Assembly (NCBI GenBank): GCA_944548615.1
Contig: CALYMY010000075.1
Span: 62,001-126,000, forward strand
DNA length: 64,000 bases
DNA from: Micropterix aruncella
Taxonomy: Eukaryota > Arthropoda > Insecta > Lepidoptera > Micropterigidae
Reading direction: 5' to 3'
Below, piece after piece: positions 51,601 to 63,073 of the stretch. Within the stretch, counting starts at the first letter, position 1. Each line of letters begins with the position of its first letter. A program made the position numbers and the translations under genes. The notes beneath the pieces were generated by a model that was not told the DNA's origin, did not search any database, and worked only from the letters and a program-made list of their open reading frames with translations.

Positions 51601-52651
51601 CATGGTGGAACTTAGTAATTGCCATCATAATGGAATGCCTATACCAAATTTCACGTCTCTACGGTTGACCGTTGAGGAGTTCCCTCGTCGGGAGCCAACC
51701 CTGGGTGCAGCAGCCATGTCATGGTGGAACTTAGTAATTGCCATCATAATGGAATGCCTATACCAAATTTCACGTCTCTACGGTTGACCGTTGAGAAGTT
51801 GCCTCGTCGGGAGCCAACCCTGGGTGCAGCAGCCATGTCATGGTGGAACTTAGTAATTGCCATCATAATGGAATGCCTATACCAAATTTCACGTCTCTAC
51901 GGTTGACCGTTGAGGAGTTCCCTCGTCCTTGTCACGTACCTCTTTCCGTAGGTTGTTTACTCCTTTTAATTCGTTTAACGCCTCGCGGGCAATATCTCTG
52001 GCTCTTTCCGGTATTTCTTCGAAATTCCGAAACGGCACTTCTATTTCTGTGGTCTCCATATTGTCTCTTCTCGTTGATCAAAGGCACTGAAAATGAAAAT
52101 GAAAAAGCACAGATTAAATAGTATTGAAAAGTAATTAAAGAAGAAGAAGAAGACGAGATAAAAAGCAGAAGCAATGAAATGAAAAGCGTTCTAAAACCCT
52201 ATCTTTTGACACCTCGCTTGTGTGTATATGATAAAATAAAGAATATAATATTTAATTTATTAAACGAAGCCGCGGGAAAAATACTAAAACTCCCTTGGCT
52301 CGGATCGCTACTATTGAAAACAAACATCGTAAAATCGATAAATAAACTTTCGCAAGTATGACGAGGGCTGAAGTTACCATAGAAACAGAAATCGTTAAAT
52401 CGATAAATATTCTATTGCGAGTCGGGCCACCGCCTGAGCTCGTTACTATGGAAACAAAACCGTTAAATCGATAAATCAATATACCTATACAGATATTAAA
52501 TCGTCTATAATTCCGTTAATATTACTCAGATTTGAAAATTAAAAGAAGCGTTAGATGCGCAAAGCAAAACTCTATTAGATAATAATAAACAGGGAGGACT
52601 ATTGATGCCTTTTAGCGCAATAGCCCTCAAACGTCGGAAGCCAATTTATTT
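48622..52651 (+). repeat. Macrosatellite unit 13 (4,030 bp)
   Basis: Blocks: 166-bp array 48622-50485, 119-bp array 50486-51927, spacer 51928-52651. T to A at 49676 in monomer 7 (TATAAAAATTTTC) is shared with unit 16 at 62264. G at 51801 is shared with unit 8. The unit therefore links two different relatives. Confidence 0.97.
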
Positions 52652-55013
52652 CGAAAAATGTGATTTTTTCATAACAATTTCTATGTTCAAAATGAAAGTT
52701 TATATAAAAAAATTCAAAATGTCAAAATTTCGAAAATGCCATTTCGTAGAGATTTCAAAGGCCTTCGTTCTGTCCGAACACCGTAACGCGTTAGGTTTAC
52801 TCTATCTCGATTTATTTCGAAAAATGTGATTTTTTCATAATAATTTCCAAGTTCAAAATGAAAGTTTATATAAAAATTTTCAAAATATCAAAATTTCAAA
52901 AATGCCATTTTGTAGAGATTACCAAGGCCGTCGTTCTGTCCGAACGCCGTAACGCTATAGGTTTACTCTATCACGATCTTTTTCGAAAAATGTGATTTTT
53001 TCATAATAATTTCTATGTTTAAAATGAAATTTTATATAAAATTTTTCAAAATGTCAAAATTTCAAAAATGCCATTTTGTAGAGCTTAAGCGGGGTGTCGA
53101 TCTAGCCAAAGACCGCAACGCGGTAGGTTTACTCTATCACGGTCTTTTTCGAAAAATGTCATTTATTCATAACAATTTCTATGTTCAAAATGAAAGTTTA
53201 TATAAAAAATTTCAAAATGTCAAAATTTCGAAAATGCCATTTCGTAGAGATTACCAAGGCCGTGGTTCTGTCCGAACGCCGTAACGCTATAGGTTTACTC
53301 TATCACGATCTTTTTCGAAAAATGTGATTTTTTCATTATAATTTCTATGTTTAAAATGAAATTTTATATAAAATTTTTCAAAATGTCAAAATTTCAAAAA
53401 TGCCATTTTGTAGAGCTTAAGCGGGGTGTCGATCTCGCCAAAGACCGCAACGCGGTAGGTTTACTCTATCTCGATTTATTTCGAAAAATGTGATTTTTTC
53501 ATAACAATTTCTATGTTCAAAATGAAAGTTTATATAAAATTTTTCAAAATGTCAAAATTTCGAAAATGCCATTTTGTAGAGATTACCAAGGTCGTCGTTC
53601 TGTCCGAACGCCGTAACGCTATAGGTTTACTCTATCACGATCTTTTTCGAAAAATGTGATTTTTTCATAACAATTTCTATGTTTAAAATGAAATTTTATA
53701 TAAAATTTTTCAAAATGTCAAAATTTCGAAAATGCCATTTTGTAGAGATTACCAAGGCCGTCGTTCTGTCCGAACGCCGTAACGCTATAGGTTTACTCTA
53801 TCACGATCTTTTTCGAAAAATGTGATTTTTTCATAATAATTTCTATGTTTAAAATGAAATTTTATATAAAATTTTTCAAAATGTCAAAATTTCAAAAATG
53901 CCATTTTGTAGAGCTTAAGCGGGGTGTCGATCTAGCCAAAGACCGCAACGCGGTAGGTTTACTCTATCACGGTCTTTTTCGAAAAATGTCATTTATTCAT
54001 AACAATTTCTATGTTCAAAATGAAAGTTTATATAAAAAATTTCAAAATGTCAAAATTTCGAAAATGCCATTTCGTAGAGATTACCAAGGCCGTGGTTCTG
54101 TCCGAACGCCGTAACGCTATAGGTTTACTCTATCACGATCTTTTTCGAAAAATGTGATTTTTTCATTATAATTTCTATGTTTAAAATGAAATTTTATATA
54201 AAATTTTTCAAAATGTCAAAATTTCAAAAATGCCATTTTGTAGAGCTTAAGCGGGGTGTCGATCTCGCCAAAGACCGCAACGCGGTAGGTTTACTCTATC
54301 TCGATTTATTTCGAAAAATGTGATTTTTTCATAACAATTTCTATGTTCAAAATGAAAGTTTATATAAAAAATTTCAAAATGTCAAAATTTCGAAAATGCC
54401 ATTTTGTAGAGATTACCAAGGCCGTCGTTCTGTCCGAACGCCGTAACCCTATAGGTTTACTCTATCACGATCTTTTTCGAAAAATGTGATTTTTTCATAA
54501 CAATTTCTATGTTTAAAATGAAATTTTATATAAAATTTTTCAAAATGTCAAAATTTCGAAAATGCCATTTTGTAGAGATTACCAAGGCCGTCGTTCTGTC
54601 CGAACGCCGTAACCCTATAGGTTTACTCTATCACGATCTTTTTCGAAAAATATGATTTTTTCATAATAATTTCTATGTTTAAAATGAAATTTTATATAAA
54701 ATTTTTCAAAAAGTCAAAATTTCAAAAATGCCATTTTGTAGAGCTTAAGCGGGGTGTCGATCTCGCCAAAGACCGCAACGCGGTAGGTTTACTCTATCTC
54801 GTTCTTTTGTGAAAAATGTGATTTTTTCATAACAATTTCTATGTTCAAAATGAAAGTTTATATAAAAAATTTCAAAATGTCAAAATTTCGAAAATGCCAT
54901 TTCGTAGAGATTTCAAAGGCCTTCGTTATGCCCAAACACCGTAACGCGTTTTATTTACTCTATCACGGTCTTTTTCGAAAAATGACATTTATTCATAACA
55001 ATTTCTATGTTCA
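52652..55013 (+). repeat. Rearranged 166-bp array with 14 monomers (unit 14)
   Basis: Using the monomer tags, the order is 1, 2/4 hybrid, 5, 6, 7, 3, 4, 5, 6, 7, 8, 9, 10, 11. The hybrid at 52818-52983 starts with the monomer-2 tag AATTTCCAAG and ends with the type-A box of monomer 4. Monomers 5-7 occur twice, exactly 830 bp apart (for example 52984 and 53814). The simplest route is an unequal exchange between monomers 7 and 2 (five monomers gained) and a separate 2-to-4 exchange (two monomers lost), netting three. The order of the two events cannot be told. Confidence 0.9.
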
Positions 55014-57179
55014 GGAGTTCCCTCGTCGGGAGCCAACCCTGGGTGCAGCAGCCATGTCATGGTGGAACTTAGTAATTGCCATCATAATGGAATGCCTATA
55101 CCAAATTTCACGTCTCTACGGTTGACCGTTGAGGAGTTCCCTCGTCGGGAGCCAACCCTGGGTGCAGCAGCCATGTCATGGTGGAACTTAGTAATTGCCA
55201 TCATAATGGAATGCCTATACCAAATTTCACGTCTCTACGGTTGACCGTTGAGGAGTTCCCTCGTCGGGAGCCAACCCTGGGTGCAGCAGCGATGTCATGG
55301 TGGAACTTAGAAATTGCCGTCATAATGGAATGCCTATACCAAATTTCACGTCTCTACGGTTGACCGTTGAGGAGTTCCCTCGTCGGGAGCCAACCCTGGG
55401 TGCAGCAGCCATGTCATGGTGGAACTTAGTAATTGCCATCATAATGGAATGCCTATACCAAATTTCACGTCTCTACGGTTGACCGTTGAGGAGTTCCCTC
55501 GTCGGGAGCCAACCCTGGGTGCAGCAGCCATGTCATGGTGGAACTTAGTAATTGCCATCATAATGGAATGCCTATACCAAATTTCACGTCTCTACGGTTG
55601 ACCGTTGAGGAGTTCCCTCGTCGGGAGCCAACCCTGGGTGCAGCAGCCATGTCATGGTGGAACTTAGTAATTGCCATCATAATGGAATGCCTATACCAAA
55701 TTTCACGTCTCTACGGTTGACCGTTGAGGAGTTCCCTCGTCGGGAGCCAACCCTGGGTGCAGCAGCCATGTCATGGTGGAACTTAGTAATTGCCATCATA
55801 ATGGAATGCCTATACCAAATTTCACGTCTCTACGGTTGACCGTTGAGGAGTTCCCTCGTCGGGAGCCAACCCTGGGTGCAGCAGCGATGTCATGGTGGAA
55901 CTTAGAAATTGCCGTCATAATGGAATGCCTATACCAAATTTCACGTCTCTACGGTTGACCGTTGAGGAGTTCCCTCGTCGGGAGCCAACCCTGGGTGCAG
56001 CAGCCATGTCATGGTGGAACTTAGTAATTGCCATCATAATGGAATGCCTATACCAAATTTCACGTCTCTACGGTTGACCGTTGAGGAGTTCCCTCGTCGG
56101 GAGCCAACCCTGGGTGCAGCAGCCATGTCATGGTGGAACTTAGTAATTGCCATCATAATGGAATGCCTATACCAAATTTCACGTCTCTACGGTTGACCGT
56201 TGAGGAGTTCCCTCGTCGGGAGCCAACCCTGGGTGCAGCAGCCATGTCATGGTGGAACTTAGTAATTGCCATCATAATGGAATGCCTATACCAAATTTCA
56301 CGTCTCTACGGTTGACCGTTGAGGAGTTCCCTCGTCGGGAGCCAACCCTGGGTGCAGCAGCCATGTCATGGTGGAACTTAGTAATTGCCATCATAATGGA
56401 ATGCCTATACCAAATTTCACGTCTCTACGGTTGACCGTTGAGGAGTTCCCTCGTCCTTGTCACGTACCTCTTTCCGTAGGTTGTTTACTCCTTTTAATTC
56501 GTTTAACGCCTCGCGGGCAATATCTCTGGCTCTTTCCGGTATTTCTTCGAAATTCCGAAACGGCACTTCTATTTCTGTGGTCTCCATATTGTCTCTTCTC
56601 GTTGATCAAAGGCACTGAAAATGAAAATGAAAAAGCACAGATTAAATAGTATTGAAAAGTAATTAAAGAAGAAGAAGAAGACGAGATAAAAAGCAGAAGC
56701 AATGAAATGAAAAGCGTTCTAAAACCCTATCTTTTGACACCTCGCTTGTGTGTATATGATAAAATAAAGAATATAATATTTAATTTATTAAACGAAGCCG
56801 CGGGAAAAATACTAAAACTCCCTTGGCTCGGATCGCTACTATTGAAAACAAACATCGTAAAATCGATAAATAAACTTTCGCAAGTATGACGAGGGCTGAA
56901 GTTACCATAGAAACAGAAATCGTTAAATCGATAAATATTCTATTGCGAGTCGGGCCACCGCCTGAGCTCGTTACTATGGAAACAAAACCGTTAAATCGAT
57001 AAATCAATATACCTATACAGATATTAAATCGTCTATAATTCCGTTAATATTACTCAGATTTGAAAATTAAAAGAAGCGTTAGATGCGCAAAGCAAAACTC
57101 TATTAGATAATAATAAACAGGGAGGACTATTGATGCCTTTTAGCGCAATAGCCCTCAAACGTCGGAAGCCAATTTATTT
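52652..57179 (+). repeat. Macrosatellite unit 14, expanded (4,528 bp)
   Basis: Blocks: expanded 166-bp array 52652-55013 (14 monomers + stub), 119-bp array 55014-56455, spacer 56456-57179. The 498-bp excess is exactly three 166-bp monomers. Its 119-bp copy 12 also lacks the usual A of GAGAAGTT (G at 56324), so it reads like the other copies. Confidence 0.97.
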
Positions 57180-60100
57180 CGAAAAATGTGATTTTTTCAT
57201 AACAATTTCTATGTTCAAAATGAAAGTTTATATAAAAAAATTCAAAATGTCAAAATTTCGAAAATGCCATTTCGTAGAGATTTCAAAGGCCTTCGTTCTG
57301 TCCGAACACCGTAACGCGTTAGGTTTACTCTATCTCGATTTATTTCGAAAAATGTGATTTTTTCATAATAATTTCCAAGTTCAAAATGAAAGTTTATATA
57401 AAAATTTTCAAAATATCAAAATTTCAAAAATGCCATTTTGTAGAGCTTAAGCGGGGTGTCGATCTCGCCAAAGACCGCAACGCGGTAGGTTTACTCTATC
57501 TCGATTTATTTCGAAAAATGTGATTTTTTCATAACAATTTCTATGTTCAAAATGAAAGTTTATATAAAATTTTTCAAAATGTCAAAATTTCGAAAATGCC
57601 ATTTTGTAGAGATTACCAAGGTCGTCGTTCTGTCCGAACGCCGTAACGCTATAGGTTTACTCTATCACGATCTTTTTCGAAAAATGTGATTTTTTCATAA
57701 CAATTTCTATGTTTAAAATGAAATTTTATATAAAATTTTTCAAAATGTCAAAATTTCGAAAATGCCATTTTGTAGAGATTACCAAGGCCGTCGTTCTGTC
57801 CGAACGCCGTAACGCTATAGGTTTACTCTATCACGATCTTTTTCGAAAAATGTGATTTTTTCATAATAATTTCTATGTTTAAAATGAAATTTTATATAAA
57901 ATTTTTCAAAATGTCAAAATTTCAAAAATGCCATTTTGTAGAGCTTAAGCGGGGTGTCGATCTAGCCAAAGACCGCAACGCGGTAGGTTTACTCTATCAC
58001 GGTCTTTTTCGAAAAATGTCATTTATTCATAACAATTTCTATGTTCAAAATGAAAGTTTATATAAAAAATTTCAAAATGTCAAAATTTCGAAAATGCCAT
58101 TTCGTAGAGATTACCAAGGCCGTGGTTCTGTCCGAACGCCGTAACGCTATAGGTTTACTCTATCACGATCTTTTTCGAAAAATGTGATTTTTTCATTATA
58201 ATTTCTATGTTTAAAATGAAATTTTATATAAAATTTTTCAAAATGTCAAAATTTCAAAAATGCCATTTTGTAGAGCTTAAGCGGGGTGTCGATCTCGCCA
58301 AAGACCGCAACGCGGTAGGTTTACTCTATCTCGATTTATTTCGAAAAATGTGATTTTTTCATAACAATTTCTATGTTCAAAATGAAAGTTTATATAAAAA
58401 ATTTCAAAATGTCAAAATTTCGAAAATGCCATTTTGTAGAGATTACCAAGGCCGTCGTTCTGTCCGAACGCCGTAACCCTATAGGTTTACTCTATCACGA
58501 TCTTTTTCGAAAAATGTGATTTTTTCATAACAATTTCTATGTTTAAAATGAAATTTTATATAAAATTTTTCAAAATGTCAAAATTTCGAAAATGCCATTT
58601 TGTAGAGATTACCAAGGCCGTCGTTCTGTCCGAACGCCGTAACCCTATAGGTTTACTCTATCACGATCTTTTTCGAAAAATATGATTTTTTCATAATAAT
58701 TTCTATGTTTAAAATGAAATTTTATATAAAATTTTTCAAAAAGTCAAAATTTCAAAAATGCCATTTTGTAGAGCTTAAGCGGGGTGTCGATCTCGCCAAA
58801 GACCGCAACGCGGTAGGTTTACTCTATCTCGTTCTTTTGTGAAAAATGTGATTTTTTCATAACAATTTCTATGTTCAAAATGAAAGTTTATATAAAAAAT
58901 TTCAAAATGTCAAAATTTCGAAAATGCCATTTCGTAGAGATTTCAAAGGCCTTCGTTATGCCCAAACACCGTAACGCGTTTTATTTACTCTATCACGGTC
59001 TTTTTCGAAAAATGACATTTATTCATAACAATTTCTATGTTCAGGAGTTCCCTCGTCGGGAGCCAACCCTGGGTGCAGCAGCCATGTCATGGTGGAACTT
59101 AGTAATTGCCATCATAATGGAATGCCTATACCAAATTTCACGTCTCTACGGTTGACCGTTGAGGAGTTCCCTCGTCGGGAGCCAACCCTGGGTGCAGCAG
59201 CCATGTCATGGTGGAACTTAGTAATTGCCATCATAATGGAATGCCTATACCAAATTTCACGTCTCTACGGTTGACCGTTGAGGAGTTCCCTCGTCGGGAG
59301 CCAACCCTGGGTGCAGCAGCGATGTCATGGTGGAACTTAGAAATTGCCGTCATAATGGAATGCCTATACCAAATTTCACGTCTCTACGGTTGACCGTTGA
59401 GGAGTTCCCTCGTCGGGAGCCAACCCTGGGTGCAGCAGCCATGTCATGGTGGAACTTAGTAATTGCCATCATAATGGAATGCCTATACCAAATTTCACGT
59501 CTCTACGGTTGACCGTTGAGGAGTTCCCTCGTCGGGAGCCAACCCTGGGTGCAGCAGCCATGTCATGGTGGAACTTAGTAATTGCCATCATAATGGAATG
59601 CCTATACCAAATTTCACGTCTCTACGGTTGACCGTTGAGGAGTTCCCTCGTCGGGAGCCAACCCTGGGTGCAGCAGCCATGTCATGGTGGAACTTAGTAA
59701 TTGCCATCATAATGGAATGCCTATACCAAATTTCACGTCTCTACGGTTGACCGTTGAGGAGTTCCCTCGTCGGGAGCCAACCCTGGGTGCAGCAGCCATG
59801 TCATGGTGGAACTTAGTAATTGCCATCATAATGGAATGCCTATACCAAATTTCACGTCTCTACGGTTGACCGTTGAGGAGTTCCCTCGTCGGGAGCCAAC
59901 CCTGGGTGCAGCAGCGATGTCATGGTGGAACTTAGAAATTGCCGTCATAATGGAATGCCTATACCAAATTTCACGTCTCTACGGTTGACCGTTGAGGAGT
60001 TCCCTCGTCGGGAGCCAACCCTGGGTGCAGCAGCCATGTCATGGTGGAACTTAGTAATTGCCATCATAATGGAATGCCTATACCAAATTTCACGTCTCTA

Positions 60101-61209
60101 CGGTTGACCGTTGAGGAGTTCCCTCGTCGGGAGCCAACCCTGGGTGCAGCAGCCATGTCATGGTGGAACTTAGTAATTGCCATCATAATGGAATGCCTAT
60201 ACCAAATTTCACGTCTCTACGGTTGACCGTTGAGGAGTTCCCTCGTCGGGAGCCAACCCTGGGTGCAGCAGCCATGTCATGGTGGAACTTAGTAATTGCC
60301 ATCATAATGGAATGCCTATACCAAATTTCACGTCTCTACGGTTGACCGTTGAGAAGTTCCCTCGTCGGGAGCCAACCCTGGGTGCAGCAGCCATGTCATG
60401 GTGGAACTTAGTAATTGCCATCATAATGGAATGCCTATACCAAATTTCACGTCTCTACGGTTGACCGTTGAGGAGTTCCCTCGTCCTTGTCACGTACCTC
60501 TTTCCGTAGGTTGTTTACTCCTTTTAATTCGTTTAACGCCTCGCGGGCAATATCTCTGGCTCTTTCCGGTATTTCTTCGAAATTCCGAAACGGCACTTCT
60601 ATTTCTGTGGTCTCCATATTGTCTCTTCTCGTTGATCAAAGGCACTGAAAATGAAAATGAAAAAGCACAGATTAAATAGTATTGAAAAGTAATTAAAGAA
60701 GAAGAAGAAGACGAGATAAAAAGCAGAAGCAATGAAATGAAAAGCGTTCTAAAACCCTATCTTTTGACACCTCGCTTGTGTGTATATGATAAAATAAAGA
60801 ATATAATATTTAATTTATTAAACGAAGCCGCGGGAAAAATACTAAAACTCCCTTGGCTCGGATCGCTACTATTGAAAACAAACATCGTAAAATCGATAAA
60901 TAAACTTTCGCAAGTATGACGAGGGCTGAAGTTACCATAGAAACAGAAATCGTTAAATCGATAAATATTCTATTGCGAGTCGGGCCACCGCCTGAGCTCG
61001 TTACTATGGAAACAAAACCGTTAAATCGATAAATCAATATACCTATACAGATATTAAATCGTCTATAATTCCGTTAATATTACTCAGATTTGAAAATTAA
61101 AAGAAGCGTTAGATGCGCAAAGCAAAACTCTATTAGATAATAATAAACAGGGAGGACTATTGATGCCTTTTAGCGCAATAGCCCTCAAACGTCGGAAGCC
61201 AATTTATTT
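57180..61209 (+). repeat. Macrosatellite unit 15 (4,030 bp)
   Basis: Blocks: 166-bp array 57180-59043, 119-bp array 59044-60485, spacer 60486-61209. Monomer order is the standard one, although the units on both sides are rearranged. No private change noticed. Confidence 0.96.
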
Positions 61210-63073
61210 CGAAAAATGTGATTTTTTCATAACAATTTCTATGTTCAAAATGAAAGTTTATATAAAAAAATTCAAAATGTCAAAATTTCGAAAATGCCAT
61301 TTCGTAGAGATTTCAAAGGCCTTCGTTCTGTCCGAACACCGTAACGCGTTAGGTTTACTCTATCTCGATTTATTTCGAAAAATGTGATTTTTTCATAACA
61401 ATTTCTATGTTCAAAATGAAAGTTTATATAAAATTTTTCAAAATGTCAAAATTTCGAAAATGCCATTTTGTAGAGATTACCAAGGTCGTCGTTCTGTCCG
61501 AACGCCGTAACGCTATAGGTTTACTCTATCACGATCTTTTTCGAAAAATGTGATTTTTTCATAACAATTTCTATGTTTAAAATGAAATTTTATATAAAAT
61601 TTTTCAAAATGTCAAAATTTCGAAAATGCCATTTTGTAGAGATTACCAAGGTCGTCGTTCTGTCCGAACGCCGTAACGCTATAGGTTTACTCTATCACGA
61701 TCTTTTTCGAAAAATGTGATTTTTTCATAACAATTTCTATGTTTAAAATGAAATTTTATATAAAATTTTTCAAAATGTCAAAATTTCGAAAATGCCATTT
61801 TGTAGAGATTACCAAGGCCGTCGTTCTGTCCGAACGCCGTAACGCTATAGGTTTACTCTATCACGATCTTTTTCGAAAAATGTGATTTTTTCATAATAAT
61901 TTCTATGTTTAAAATGAAATTTTATATAAAATTTTTCAAAATGTCAAAATTTCAAAAATGCCATTTTGTAGAGCTTAAGCGGGGTGTCGATCTAGCCAAA
62001 GACCGCAACGCGGTAGGTTTACTCTATCACGGTCTTTTTCGAAAAATGTCATTTATTCATAACAATTTCTATGTTCAAAATGAAAGTTTATATAAAAAAT
62101 TTCAAAATGTCAAAATTTCGAAAATGCCATTTCGTAGAGATTACCAAGGCCGTGGTTCTGTCCGAACGCCGTAACGCTATAGGTTTACTCTATCACGATC
62201 TTTTTCGAAAAATGTGATTTTTTCATTATAATTTCTATGTTTAAAATGAAATTTTATATAAAAATTTTCAAAATGTCAAAATTTCAAAAATGCCATTTTG
62301 TAGAGCTTAAGCGGGGTGTCGATCTCGCCAAAGACCGCAACGCGGTAGGTTTACTCTATCTCGATTTATTTCGAAAAATGTGATTTTTTCATAACAATTT
62401 CTATGTTCAAAATGAAAGTTTATATAAAAAATTTCAAAATGTCAAAATTTCGAAAATGCCATTTTGTAGAGATTACCAAGGCCGTCGTTCTGTCCGAACG
62501 CCGTAACCCTATAGGTTTACTCTATCACGATCTTTTTCGAAAAATGTGATTTTTTCATAACAATTTCTATGTTTAAAATGAAATTTTATATAAAATTTTT
62601 CAAAATGTCAAAATTTCGAAAATGCCATTTTGTAGAGATTACCAAGGCCGTCGTTCTGTCCGAACGCCGTAACCCTATAGGTTTACTCTATCACGATCTT
62701 TTTCGAAAAATATGATTTTTTCATAATAATTTCTATGTTTAAAATGAAATTTTATATAAAATTTTTCAAAAAGTCAAAATTTCAAAAATGCCATTTTGTA
62801 GAGCTTAAGCGGGGTGTCGATCTCGCCAAAGACCGCAACGCGGTAGGTTTACTCTATCTCGTTCTTTTGTGAAAAATGTGATTTTTTCATAACAATTTCT
62901 ATGTTCAAAATGAAAGTTTATATAAAAAATTTCAAAATGTCAAAATTTCGAAAATGCCATTTCGTAGAGATTTCAAAGGCCTTCGTTATGCCCAAACACC
63001 GTAACGCGTTTTATTTACTCTATCATGGTCTTTTTCGAAAAATGACATTTATTCATAACAATTTCTATGTTCA
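61210..63073 (+). repeat. Rearranged 166-bp array of normal length (unit 16)
   Basis: The monomer order is 1, 3, 4/3 hybrid, 4, 5, 6, 7, 8, 9, 10, 11. Monomer 2 (tag AATTTCCAAG, type-B box) is missing. At 61542-61707 a hybrid begins like monomer 4 (TTTAAAATGAAATTTT) and ends like monomer 3 (AAGGTCGTCG). One monomer lost and one gained leave the length at 1,864 bp, so a length-based survey would miss this change. Confidence 0.88.
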
